64,000 nt of DNA from Deroplatys truncata (taxonomy: Eukaryota > Arthropoda > Insecta > Mantodea > Mantidae). The stretch covers positions 105,071,488 through 105,135,487 of the forward strand of contig CM060984.1 in NCBI GenBank assembly GCA_030765065.1, written 5' to 3'. Positions 42,630-53,315 of this stretch are shown piece by piece; position 1 is the stretch's first letter; each line of letters starts with the position of its first letter. The notes beneath the pieces are model-generated. The model saw nothing but the letters and a program-made list of their open reading frames with translations, did not search any database and was not told the origin of the DNA. The translations under genes and the position numbers were made by a program.

Positions 42630-44375
42630 TGTGACACAGTGGCTGTGGCCCAAAGTTATCAGAAGGTTGGTGACGGGCAGTTGGAGTAAACAATAACTGC
42701 CACTTGGCAGCATAAATACCAGGCACACTATCGGCAGATAACTAGAACCTTCTGGAAGCTGCTTCTCTCCCCCTCCTCCAGAAGTGTGTCTAAATACAGT
42801 AGAATCTCGTTAGTACGTTTTTGCAGGGACCCAAGGATTTGGACGTCATAGATGGGAAAACGTGATAATGAAAATACAAAATCTGCAATTTAAGAACATA
42901 TTTATGTAATAAAATCTAAAAACACATATTGCCTCAAAAATGGATGTGAAATATAGACACTATTTACACTGGTTTGAAGTATATATATATATATATATCT
43001 ATAGTTGATTGCTTTGTTGGTTTTAATGCCAAAATTTTACTGCCCATCTTGTTTAGTAAAGTCATTACATCGTCATTAACTTCAAAACTGCACACATATC
43101 GCTTCACTATGTCCATTGCCTGTATCGCTTCTGACACTGTAGGTACTGGCTACGGATCCGCTCATCATCACTTTCATCTCCCACTGACGTTTCTTCTTTC
43201 ATTTGCTCTTCAAGTATTTCATCTATTGTCACCGTTTCATACACTGGAATTTCATTGTCAATGTTTATGTATGTTTCGAAAGGCACGCCGGCATTGTCTG
43301 CTATTTGGCGCCATTCTTCACTCTCAGAAAATTCATCTTCCTGCATGATTGCATCACCAAGAACCCAGCAAAAACCAGCTTTATTAAAACAGTTCCTAAT
43401 GGTATCTTGCATCACACAATCCCAAGTAATTCTAATAATATGCATGGCATCTAAGACAGTGATTTTTCTTGTCATCAATTTCAGTGCAGCCAACCTTCTA
43501 TGTACCAGCCTCTTCCATTACGTATGCTTCATGCACCGAATTATGTCTTAATCTAAAGGTTGTAGCTAACTGCAGTTTGCTGGGAAGAAAATGATCTTTA
43601 TGTTTCTTATATTTGAAACACCGCTAAACTAAAGCATTCCCTATCCCCCCCCACACAAATCGCGTCACACAAATATGTACATACATGCATGACATTGGCT
43701 GCCGGTTTCATCCTGCCTGGTTTGATCAAAGTAGGAATGAGGACAACAAACTTCAAATGTAGTAAATCTAATCCCACTGGACCGACCAAGCATTGGCCAA
43801 AACAGCGAATGAGGGCATCAAACTTTGAACGTAGTAAGCGAGAGCAAGAAAACATACTAAACGAACATTATTTATTGCATTTGGTGCAGGGACTTTTATA
43901 ATTTAACGTAATACACGGGAAAGCGTGTTAATGAGGAACATGCTAACAAAATTCCACAGTAGTTCTAGAATGTTCGAGAACCTTGTGGAAAGATTCCAGG
44001 GACTATATAAGAGAGCTCTCTTGCAGGAGATGAGTTGCGCCAGTGAGTGAGCGAGTTGGCGGGTGAGTTTCCTGTGTGACATCAATAGTGATTCTCCGAG
44101 CAAGCTGGTGACAGTTGTTGTGACATGCAGCAAATGCTACCATGGAGCGATGGGTTGTGGAGCTCTTATGTTGAACTCCTGAGTAAAGTGAACCATCCAT
44201 GAAGAGGCTGCATCATGAAGGAAATGAAGTGACAGAGAATTGAACTCATTCACCCTAGTGAAGTGACAGTGTGAACGAAGTTAACTCCAAGTGAAGGTGA
44301 ACAAGATAAAAACAAAACAGTGACAGTGAGAACTTAGAATGCCACAGAAAAACTGGACAAAGTTACAATACCTTT
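42630..44375 (+). mobile_element. Old gypsy LTR (copy 2), probably solo, holding a Tigger
   Basis: Begins TGTGACACAGTGGCTGTGGC. Parts 42,630-42,794 and 43,960-44,375 match LTR copy 1 at 17.8-19.2 kb, including AGAACCTTCTGGA, GTTCTAGAATGTTC, the TATA word CTATATAAGAG (44,003-44,013), TGTGACATGCAG and GTGAGAACTTAG. No pol lies on either side, so it is likely a solo LTR. The Tigger element at 42,797-43,959 splits it. Confidence 0.62.
42797..43959 (-). mobile_element. Tigger/pogo element copy 2, keeps the transposase C-terminus
   Basis: Left end CAGTAGAATCTCGTTAGTAC, right end reversed (GTGTTAATGAGGAACATGCT ... ATTCCACAG), flanked by TA on both sides (42,795-42,796 and 43,960-43,961). Minus-strand ORF 43,493-43,107 (128 codons) encodes TVLDAMHIIRITWDCVMQDT, IRNCFNKAGF, EEWRQIADNAGVPFETYINI and an acidic tail, the C-terminal part of Tigger/Jerky-type transposases after the DDE domain. 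The DNA-binding and catalytic domains are deleted. Contains a (TA)n run at 42,981-42,999. Confidence 0.84.
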
Positions 44376-44769
44376 ATTAACGGGACAATCTGATAAGTTC
44401 AGAAGCCTTTGATTCCATCTTGAATTAAATGCTGACCATTAATATGACAGAAGCAAATAATTCTTAAACACGTCCCATTAAAAAGCATATTAAGTGATGT
44501 GTTGTGTATTAATCAACTCAATTTCTATTTATTGAAGAGTATTGCTACTGAAAACTGAAGATCTTTGGTTCAAATCCCAATAATAACTAAACATTTTAAA
44601 ATATAAGTCATCTTCTTTTCAGTTTATAGGGACAAATGAAAGTGTGAATGCAGGGGACTGTGCAGAATTAATATCTACAAAACAACTATGAAAGTGGAAT
44701 TGCAAAACAGCATGCTGAATGTATGAGGAGAATGAAAAAATAAGTGGAATTATTTTATACACTAGGCCC
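44376..44769. other. Intron sequence, nothing recognised
   Basis: AT-rich; no supported feature. Confidence 0.45.
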
Positions 44770-45770
44770 GGTGAATAAGGTGGGTGTGGCATCACCTCAA
44801 ATGTTTCTTGAGTCTTGATGGTGTGATGAATGGGTGCATTGTCCTGACGAAGGATTCATCCCATTTGAGCAAGGTTTGATCTTTTAGAGTAATTTTTCTC
44901 AAGTGGCCTCTTCAATACTTATACAATAGTAATCATCAGTGACAGTGTATTACATCTTAACCAGGTGAACATATATAATGCCTTGCTGATAAAAAAAATG
45001 GGGTGGATGATGTTTCCTTCACCTGCTTCAACCTTGGCTTTCTCGGGTCTTTGACTTGATAGATGTTTCCATTGAGCACTTCTGTGTTTTGTATCTGGCT
45101 TGTAATGATGGAACCAGATTTCACTGCATTTAACGACTTTGGCCAAAAAAGTCTGGTTCTTGCTAAAGCCTCCTCTTCCATTGTTAATATACCATCATAC
45201 AGTGATGTTTGTTGTTCATCACATGAGACACCCACTTCACTGCAACTTTGCGATAGCTGAAAATATTGTGTGTGTCTTCGGTTCATCCATAGTAGATATT
45301 AATAATTATTGCAACCTATGCAATTGATACACAACAGTCGTTTTGCACAATGACATCACTTGTGTTGACATTGCTGTTGGGCTTTGAAGTTGAGGGTCAT
45401 ACAGGCTACAGGGCATCCTCGAGGTAGTTTGACCCTCTGTAAATTGTTTATGCCACTCAAAGACCAGTTGTTTTCCTTGGCTTGCTCTTTGTTGGCTTGC
45501 TGCAATATTTCCACTGTTTGTAAACAAGTTTTGTTGAGGAGAATGTAAAATCTAACTGATCGTGCTGCTGCAACTCAAGATCCATGCTTGATACAGTTAA
45601 CATGTACTTTCGTTTGGACTTTTCCCTCCAACTAAGAAGCTTTAGGCAAATGACACACAGGGCATGTCACAAGGTCAAACCTCTCCAGTACTGCCAACAC
45701 CAAACACAAACACAGGAGCACTGAGCTACAATAAAACCATTCATTACTTTTTGATACCCCCTCATATATA
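44770..45770 (-). pseudogene. Mariner transposase relic
   Basis: Minus-strand pieces in several frames follow mariner order: GKQLVFEWHKQFTEGQTTS (HTH, near 45,480), a catalytic region IWFHHYKPDTKHRSAQWKHL (near 45,130, where the usual DETW is EIW), SQRPEKAKVEAGEG, and near 44,860-44,780 DNAPIHHTIKTQETFEVMPH with PPYSPGL. The right end near 45,765 reads GGGGTATCAAAAAGTAATG on the minus strand, which looks like a mariner terminus. The element lies in the intron next to exon A, on the same strand as the host gene. Stops and frameshifts make it dead. Confidence 0.8.
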
Positions 45771-46065
45771 TTAAAATTAATGCCAGAAAATTGCATGTGG
45801 AGAATGTGGAGAAAATTGCATGATAGCATTGGTAAAATTTATTGCTGCACATATTTTGAAAAAGTAATCTTAAAAATTATGAACTTTTAAATGGTTATCC
45901 ATGTAAACTAGCATTAGCACTTCTTCAATTTAAACAAAATCTGAAATGTACCAATAAATTATCTTCATACACATACATATAACATTTATAAATTATAAAT
46001 GCATGGTTTACGTTAAATACTATTACACAGTGTGTGTTTTTTCTTAATTAGCTTATTGTTCTCAC
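45771..46065. other. Intron just downstream of exon A
   Basis: AT-rich; no supported feature. Confidence 0.5.
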
Positions 46066-46285
46066 CTGCACAAATGCCATGTACATTTTGTCCACATCAG
46101 GTCTCTCTTCTCTGTCAACCTTAACACTTACAAAGCTATTGTTAAGCACTTCAGCAATCTCCTCACTTTCAAAAGATTCTCTCTCCATGACATGGCACCA
46201 GTGACAAGTTGAATAACCCACTGACAGGAAGATCAGTTTTCCTTCTTTACGAGCTTTCTCAAATGCTTCTTCTCCCCATGGATAC
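46066..46285 (-). CDS. SPATA20: SPATA20-like protein, exon A (first visible, partial gene)
   Basis: Acceptor TTCATAG lies just right of 46,285 and donor GTGAGA just left of 46,066. The first base completes a Trp codon split by the upstream intron, then 73 codons follow, phase 0 out. It encodes [40 protein letters not shown] and [20 protein letters not shown]. The CHWCHVM motif is the active-site-like loop of the thioredoxin-fold DUF255/DsbH-like domain; [11 protein letters not shown] is equally typical. Family proteins have an upstream segment of the SPYLLQHAHNPVDW type, which should be the preceding exon; I did not find it in the 17.7 kb to the right. SPATA20 is a conserved cytosolic or mitochondrial protein, testis-enriched in mammals, with no settled enzymatic activity. 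Confidence 0.96.
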
Positions 46286-46639
46286 CTATGAAGTTAAGAT
46301 TACCAAATTAGGCACTATCTGTCACAATCTCAGTTGGCTCAAAAAGCAAGTGCACTGGATACATATGAAGATAAAAATACCAAATTAGGCACTACCTGCC
46401 ACACTCTCAGTTAGCTCAAAACGCGAGTGCACTTCCACAGACTTTTCTCTAACCCCTCCCTCAGACCTAAACCTACATGTTCATTTCAAGTTGTTAAAAG
46501 AAAACTTACAAAACAAAAGTCAACCCTTATAGACCTATTTAATATTGATCTAGTTTAAGTTTTTGTATTAAGAAGAATTTAAAAAATCTGAAACCTCTCC
46601 CTGTGTTATGAAACAAATGTCACTAGAAATAATACATTT
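46286..46639. other. Upstream intron, with a short direct repeat
   Basis: TACCAAATTAGGCACTA occurs at about 46,299 and 46,378 followed by CTGTCACAATCTCAGTTGGC or a close relative, so a roughly 80-bp tandem duplication (46,284-46,440) abuts the exon and includes a copy of its acceptor-side sequence. Confidence 0.6.
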
Positions 46640-47410
46640 TAAATATCCTGCTAATTAATGGCTACATGTCTACACTCCAGCTTACGAAATAATGGTGTTA
46701 CTGGAGCTGGTGCAGCATCCCCGCTCTTTTCTTTTCATAGAAGATTAAGTTTAAATTCTACAAATTTAGATGCTGAAATTTATGCAATCCTTCTCAAGTT
46801 TACAAAAGCTTCTATAGCAATAGAATGCCGCAAAATTATAAAATAACTAATTTAAATACAGAAGTAGCACTTCGATGGATACCAGCACATTGAGGAACAC
46901 AAGGTAATGAAACAGCTGATTTTCTGACTAAGAAAGGTAGTAAAATTACATCAAAATCATCTGGTTCAGTCTTATTACTCTATCAAAAAAATAATTATAT
47001 CAACATACAATACAAAAATTAAAGAAGAATATGCATAACAAACAAAAGGGAAACAATGGGAAAATCTACATAAAAACATAACTAGAATTACTGCACTACC
47101 AAGAAAATCCTCTGTAGCAGTTTTTTTATTACTAGATGACTAATTCAACAAACATCTACACAGAGTCGTAGCAGAATCTCCTATATGCTCTTTCTATGAG
47201 CTTAAAGTTATGGAGAGAAACCACCTATTTTATGGCCCAACATACCAACGTACCAAACTCTCATCAAAATACTGAAATGTAAGAGAGCAAATGGTTTCAT
47301 TGCCAACTGCCCAACATTAGATATCAACCGACAATAACATTTCAAGTTGTGACAATGGGAACAGCTGCCCATCATATAGTTTACTTCTTGCATTTGAGTA
47401 TCACAAAAGG
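46640..47410 (+). pseudogene. LINE relic: RNase H and C-terminal tail
   Basis: Plus-strand frames give NSTNLDAEIYAILLKFTKAS (RNase H Glu region), ALRWIPAH then GTQGNETADFLTKKGS (His and Asp/Asn region, with an in-frame stop where Cys is usual), and further right DDQFNKHLHRVVAESPICSF, the tail of Jockey/R1/I-type LINEs. 5'-truncated and frameshifted. It is a different family from the LINE at 2.2-3.5 kb and from the RT relic that follows. Confidence 0.72.
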
Positions 47411-47429
47411 GCCTAAAGTTTTAGAATTT

Positions 47430-47702
47430 TGTTGAAAACACAATCCAAATTATTCTTATATGTTTATGGATATAAAATACTCATCCAGCTTCTATTGACT
47501 TTAAAAAAGCATTTGATAAAGAGAACAGAAATAAATTACTGGAAATTCTTTCACAAGACAACATACCGCAACAATTTATAAAAAACATAAATAATGTTTA
47601 TAAAACAAATTTATTTGCACTTAAAATTAATAAAAGAGGTTGGACCGCCTACAAATTAATATAGGAGCAAGGCATGACTGTGACCTTTCCTCCATATATA
47701 CC
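47430..47702 (+). pseudogene. LINE RT relic, left part (split by a DNA transposon)
   Basis: Reads SIDFKKAFDKENRNKLLEIL then NIPQQFIKNINNVYKTNLFA and, after a stop, an EQGM.CDLSSIY-like block, i.e. RT motifs with the catalytic Asp in DFKKAFD and the QG region. The continuing RT motifs resume after the transposon at about 50,070. Confidence 0.75.
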
Positions 47703-47704
47703 TA

Positions 47705-50038
47705 CCAGGTGAGTCAGCTGCCCCTGTTTATTTTTTAATTTATGCAACGTGCTAAGTGACATGTCACTTATGCCTTTCTTGAATGCCTTCCAATGGCTGA
47801 TTTGCATAACACTTTATAGAGGAGGGATAGATAACTCAGTGCATAAATATTTTACGGGACAGAATGCAATCACCATGTATGTCGATGCCAAAAACATCCC
47901 ACTCTGACATTGGGAACTGCAGCAACTCTTTTAGCTGATTTTACAAACTTTTATTGTTTAGCATACATTCGTACACACCTTTGAAAACACTCTGAAGGAA
48001 CAACTTATCACATGCATCGGTTGACAAAACTATTTGAAAACAAAATGGCAGATCTATGCAGTGCGACCAATTGGATTTAAGCTGTCAGCCAACAAAGGTT
48101 TGTTGTACAGCCTTGTCAAAAAGGCTAAGTATTAGGTAGATAATTTCACAAACTATGGCATATTTTAGTTCATACAGTAAATGAAATGGCTGATGCAGTT
48201 TATTTATTTGAGTTAAAACTACCAAAATGAACTCCAAACACTGTATAAAGCTGCAAAAAGGTGTGTAAAGATTCAAGGTGGGGTCTGCGTTCTGCAATTA
48301 TTTATTCCTATAGGAACCCAGCTCATAAAGTAGAATTGGCCGAATGGTATTATAAGTGTTGCTTTACCACTGTGCCACTTCAGCTCGGATTCAAATCTGT
48401 CTTAAGTTCAAACTTTTTATTATCTTCTGTTTTATCTCTTTGGGCATATAATTTGATATTACGATACAAAGATCATTATTAATAACATCATAAGTGTGTA
48501 CAAAATAAAATAATCGTCATGTTTTCCACTGACAGGTGGATAATTGATACTCCATAGTAGGTATTTTATTTTGCTTGGTAATATGCTTGATCCATTCAAC
48601 CAAGTTTAAAATACTTCACAGATGCAAAGTGGCTTTAGCTATTTGCGCTTGCATCAATGCTTGGCATTAATAAACTCTCCATTATCTACTGGGTATTTGA
48701 AACCATTCTACAAGACATAAACGACAGTATGTTGACATGCTGTTAATCTATGGAGAAACAAGTGCCTGTATGGAGAACGGTTTCCAGGAAAGAGGGCATG
48801 TTCTCTTCAGTGATGAAGCCACATTCCCAATAACGGAACTGTTAACTGCCATAATGTGCACTACTAGAGTATAGGTAATCCTCACTGAATGTGAGAAGCT
48901 TAATTCCAGAGTGGAGCATTAATGTCTGGTGCGGAATATCAGGCGACCAGCTAATTGGACTGCACTTTTTTGAAGGCAACCTCACAGGAGCACGGTACCT
49001 TGCATTTCTGCAAGAGGAATTGCCATTGCTACTAGAAGATGTGTCACTAGTGAAAAGGACAGGAACGTGGATCCAGCAAGAATGAGCTCCACCAATTGGT
49101 CACTGATTGTAAGAAATCACTTACATAGAGCATAACCGCAAAAATGGATTGGCCGAGGAGGCCCAATCACATGGCCCCCTAGATCACCTGATCTCACCCT
49201 ACTGGATTTCTTTCCGTGGAGTCATTTAAAGGAACGGATCTATGCTCAAGAACTGCAAAGCCTGTCATTTACAGGCACTCATACATGAAGAATGCAGGCA
49301 GATTACACCATGCACGTTACAGTATGGAAGAAGGTCTCTCCGGCAAAGTACACATATGTGCATTGATGAAGGGGGTCATATTTTGAACATCTACCTTGCT
49401 GATGAAATCCATGCTGTTTAACAATTTATTATTCTGTTGACCCATGAACTTAGCACATTTACAACTCCTTTGTCAGCAGAAGAAGTGAAACTTAAGGTGA
49501 AACAAAAACTGCTAGATTTAATAGAATCAACATGCATCCAAAAGAACACGATTTAGAACACCAGATACGGTACAGATTATTAGGGTAAACATGACCCACA
49601 ATTATTATCTGATTGTAATTCTTGTCTCTTTGGCTCACAGGAGAGTCAATAACAAAAATAAATAAATAAATCAGTACACTAAAATAGAGAAAATAAACAC
49701 AAGGAGAAAGAAAAAAAGAATCCAAAACAATTTTATGTAAGTATTAAGATTCGAACCTCTGAAACCACATTCAGCTAATCCACTTAGGCAGAACCCACAT
49801 ATTCTGTAGCGCTCTTCGGGAGAACATTCCTCTACCTCCTTCTAACATTATATCCATTGAACAGCTGTCTTTTTTAAGCCTTTTGCAGCTCTTGGTTCTC
49901 ATTCAGGCCTTTATTCATTAATGGTGATTGCATATAGCACCGAATAGTTTGTTTGCTAAAAGGGTCAATGTTTTCATATTAGACTATAAGCTGTAGGCTG
50001 CATACATACGAATACCTAGGGGCAGCTGACTCACCTGG
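47705..50038 (+). mobile_element. Tc1/mariner-superfamily element inserted in a LINE
   Basis: Ends are a perfect 21-bp inverted repeat, CCAGGTGAGTCAGCTGCCCCT and its complement. TA precedes the left end at 47,703-47,704; the right flank is TG followed by a (TG)n(TA)n run, probably grown from the TA duplication and the TATGTG of the target. It carries the same HTH/DDE transposase family as the element at 15.8 kb. Length 2.3 kb is large for the family, so other sequence may be nested between 47.7 and 48.7 kb. Confidence 0.86.
48750..49400 (+). pseudogene. Transposase relic of the 47.7-50.0 kb element
   Basis: Plus-strand pieces: HVLFSDEATF (first catalytic Asp, near 48,805), NVWCGISGDQLIGLHFFEGN with LTGARYLAFLQEELPLLLED (open at 48,891-49,085), then after frameshifts WIGRGGPI..WPPRSPDL-like codons near 49,150-49,200 and LDFFPWSHLKERIYAQE near 49,205-49,250. 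The region that should hold the second Asp (QQDGAP-type) reads IQQE followed by a stop, so it is damaged. Confidence 0.8.
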
Positions 50039-50039
50039 T

Positions 50040-50070
50040 GTGTGTGTGTGTGTGTATATATATATATGTG
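50040..50070. repeat. (TG)n(TA)n microsatellite at transposon junction
   Basis: About nine TG units then five TA units directly after the right inverted repeat of the transposon. Confidence 0.9.
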
Positions 50071-50520
50071 AATAAAATTATTCAAGAATGGAAACAAAAA
50101 CAGCAGGGTACTTCCAAATTAATAGAATTTTAAAAAATAGATTTATTGGCATTTGTAGATGATTTAGTATTAATAGCATCTACTGAGAATGATTTACAAT
50201 ACTCTGTTGATAATCTAAACATAGTGGGGAAATAAATATACAGAAATAAAAAATTAAGGCCTTTTATGAGAAATACCCTGTCACAAGTAAAATATGTTTG
50301 GATAACAAGATTTTAGAGAGAGTGAATGTCTTCATATCTAACATTTGAAGATGATGTAGATATATAAAATAAAATTGTAAAGTATTCTAAAACTTGGTAA
50401 TAGTCAAAAGTAATGAAACCTTCCTTAGTCCAGAAAAGTAGAAGGTTACTTCTTTCTAAACCACTAGCAAGGTCAGTACTGTGTTATGGTAGTGGAGCAT
50501 GGACACTAAGATGAATGAGA
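50071..50520 (+). pseudogene. LINE RT relic, right part
   Basis: VNKIIQEWKQKQQGTS leads to DLLAFVDDLVLIASTENDLQ, with the FVDD catalytic box of a LINE reverse transcriptase, then KTKAFYEKYPVTSKICLDNK, ILERVNVFIYL, and LARSVLCYGSGAWTL in shifting frames. It continues the RT of 47,430-47,702, from which it is separated by the DNA transposon. 3'-truncated at about 50,520. Confidence 0.82.
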
Positions 50521-50559
50521 TCCCATAGAATCCCTAAAGCTGTGCCCCTTTGTATTTTT

Positions 50560-51060
50560 TGCATTTACTATTGCCATTGATGAGAGTAATGACATATCAA
50601 GTACGGCTCAATTATGTATTTTTATTCCTGGAGTGAATGACAACTGAAAGTTGCAGGAGAAATGCTAGATCTGGTGCCAAAGAAAGGCACAACAACAGGG
50701 TCAGACATTCTGAAACTGTGTGGTGAAAGTTGTGGAGAATGCAGGGATTCCATGGGACACACTTGCGTCAGTAGCCGCCAATGGTGCTCTGGCTATGGTT
50801 GGTTTATCCAACGGATTTGTGACTCTCCTAAAAGATAAATTAAAAATCAAATAACAGCGGTCCATTGCCTAGTTTATTAGGAAAACTTGTGTGCCAAAAC
50901 AGTGAATGTAAACAATGTAATGAGTCTGGTAATGAAGGTTGTAAACAAACTGAGGTCCCAACATCTAAAACACAGACAATTTAAAAGCTTCTTAGAAGAT
51001 TTGGAGCATGAGTATGGTAGTATACCATGTGAAGCCTTAGTTTTAGTAATACTTAGATCC
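50560..51060 (+). pseudogene. hAT transposase relic, ZBED5/GTF2IRD2-like
   Basis: Plus-strand pieces: FTIAIDESNDISSTAQLCIF (first catalytic Asp region), EMLDLVPKKGTTTGSDILKL, then ITAVHCLVY...NLCAKTVNVNNVMSLV and LKHRQFKSFLEDLEHEYGSI, in the order found in hAT-derived proteins such as ZBED5 and GTF2IRD2. A stop (50,638) and frameshifts interrupt it; the C-terminal dimerisation region is absent. The right end runs into a minisatellite. Confidence 0.8.
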
Positions 51061-51250
51061 TTATGTAAGTGGCTGAAGATCATATATTACACAGATTTCA
51101 TGAGATACGCAAATGATACAGATGCATATGTGAGTAGTTCAAGATAATTTATTACACTTATTTCTTGAGGTAAGCAAATGATTTAGATCCATGTTTAAGT
51201 GGTTGAAGCTTATATATTATACAGATTTCTTGAGATAGGCAAATGATTTA
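51050..51250. repeat. Three-unit minisatellite, about 62-65 bp per unit
   Basis: Units near 51,058, 51,120 and 51,188 share TGTAAGTGG(C/T)TGAAG, TATATTA.ACAGATTTC, TGAGATA(C/G)GCAAATGAT. The first overlaps the 3' limit of the hAT relic. Confidence 0.75.
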
Positions 51251-52278
51251 GACCAAGGACAACCAACTCCAAAGCACGCCATATCTGTACTGTGTGCATA
51301 GTGCTGAAGGTCACCGGTCTGTACCGGCGAGGTATACGCCTATGAGTCACTACTTCACGCAGTGGCGTCCAGTAATCTACATCTAATAAAGGCCCTCAGA
51401 GAGCCGACATCAATGATCATAACTTAAGGTGTGCATTAAGAGTTCAGAGTTGTGTTTCAATGTCTCCAAATGTGGCGAATATTTTAGAAACCAAAAGATG
51501 TCAGAAAGCAACAATTTTCTTGGTAGACACCAAGAAAACTGAATGTATCAAATTCTTACTTGAAACATGTATTTACTACAGTTTTTATACTCATTTAATT
51601 TCAAGCCTTCTTTGTAATATTATCACTGTATAGTAAGCTTCACTTTATTTTATATTTGAGCAACTTTTCCAGAATCAAAGTTGTGCTAATTTCCGCTAAC
51701 AAAGTACTGCTTCATTCTTATAGTAAAAGATATTGCATGTAAATGCTTTAATTTGGTTGTATAGGACTAAAGGCTATAATTGATTTGTATTAGATTGTTT
51801 TGTCTATAATTTAATACCAACCACAAGAGGAATATTAAACCATCCTATCCTTAATATCTTAATGGTAGGGCAACTACAGATTACGGCTGCCCACACACAA
51901 AGGATGAAAAACGTTGCAGTTTTACAGGAAGGGCTGTTGACCCTACCCAACTCCCAAAACCTGGAGGACCAATGGCTCGGGACCCCAGGAATGTCAAACC
52001 CGTACTTACCGAAGTAAGCCCCTGGGGGGGGGGGGGGGGAGGTTTCTAAAGTAAAGAAAGAAAGCAAATATTTCAAGATGGAGTCATCGTTAAAAAGTAG
52101 TTAAAGATTTTTAATAATTTGCTGGTTTATGCTAAAATAATAATTCATGAAAAATTGTAAGATTTATTTGTTTATTAAGACAAATATTTTTATATAATTA
52201 CAATAGTTAAAAACGTTCAGAATATTACTTAAAAATAAAAATATGAAAGCATTTGGTAGATTCCATAGTCAATCATCA
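51251..52278. other. Upstream intron or flank with a G16 run
   Basis: No gene supported. 51,880-52,020 is more GC-rich and has repeat-like composition; it ends in 16 consecutive G at 52,024-52,039. It may be the end of an unidentified LINE. Confidence 0.4.
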
Positions 52279-52383
52279 TGTAACCCATCTTTGTGGAAAA
52301 TTTTGTATTGGTTGAAAAAGCATATAGAAAGGTCCATCAACAATACTTATTGTTTTGGTTACCATGGCAATGCCAGGAAAGGT
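52279..52383 (+). repeat. Possible left part of a solo LTR split by the gag-only element
   Basis: TGTAACCCATCTTTGTGG starts here and, if the gag-only element is removed, runs into TATATAAAGACATGCTG at 56,636. TG start plus a TATA box followed by a promoter-proximal sequence suggests a solo LTR (right limit near 56,930), but no second copy is present to prove it. Confidence 0.3.
52380..52383. repeat. Target site duplication AGGT, left copy
   Basis: AGGT repeats at 56,632-56,635 on the other side of the element. Confidence 0.75.
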
Positions 52384-53298
52384 TGAGGAATGTTTATTTT
52401 ATGGTGTTGTATTGTATTTCGACTGTTGGGGAGCCGAACTTGAAGTAGTTGCAACTGCACGTAAGGTAAAAAGTTTCCAGCAGCCTTCGCCCCAAATTTA
52501 CTTTCCGGTGGCCTTTACCCCAAGTTTAAAAATATTAACTTTATAATTTGACTGTTTCTTTAAATATTATATTTATGTTTGCCTCGGCTGCATCAGTATT
52601 AATTTATAGAGACTTGCATTTCTTAACAAGGCGTGGTGCGGCTGAAGAATGTAGGCTTACACAGATTATAAATTTTTTACTTCATTCCTTTTATTAATTC
52701 TTTAAATGATTAAATAACACTTCACTTATATAATGAGCTGTAAGATTATTTATTAATTACTTGCACTTTTTAAACATGTTAACTATTTTCATCTCACACT
52801 GAATACGTATTAAACTTCTCGAGGACGTGTCTCGCGTCCGCTTAGGAACGCTGTCTACAAGCAATTGACTTTTGAATTTGTAAATTTTGCTCCATTTCAG
52901 TTTATGATTGGCTAATCCTACTCCAATAGAATACTTTTATTTAACTTAAGCTTTTTTTTTCTGGTTGTTGATTGCCTATTTTATAAACTGTCTCAAAAAT
53001 TACATTATTGTTTCCAAGAATTACCAGAAGCATTATTAAACTTTATAATTCATTATTACCTCAGATTAGCTCATTGTTAGCAACTTTTGACCTATTATTC
53101 TCACAGCTCCTACATTATTAAATTACAATTCACATAACATTATTAAACATGTATATAATAATATAAACATATACAATTACTGTAATATACACTTTTTATA
53201 TATTGTTACATACACATGTTGCTTTAAGGTGAGCTGTTATTGAAATTATATTATATAATCTGACTAAAATCATTTAAGCGCTTAAAAATACTGTCTCA
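52384..53298 (-). repeat. 3' LTR (minus orientation) of the gag-only element
   Basis: Plus strand starts TGAGGAATGTTTATTTTATG and ends AATACTGTCTCA. Differs from the other LTR by scattered substitutions and small indels, estimated by eye at several percent. Confidence 0.93.
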
Positions 53299-53315
53299 AA
53301 TTGCCCCCTTTTAGA
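53299..53315 (-). promoter_or_regulatory. Polypurine tract of the gag-only element
   Basis: Minus strand reads CTAAAAGGGGGCAATT directly before the 3' LTR. Confidence 0.75.

Noticed and set aside
48310..48400. tRNA gene or SINE head (TGGCCGAATGGT ... GGATTCAAATC)
   Set aside because: A- and B-box-like words are present but acceptor and T stems do not pair, and no second copy was seen.
51995..52025. U1 snRNA-like word (GTACTTACCGAAGTAAG)
   Set aside because: Only a few bases match; no snRNA structure, promoter or Sm site.
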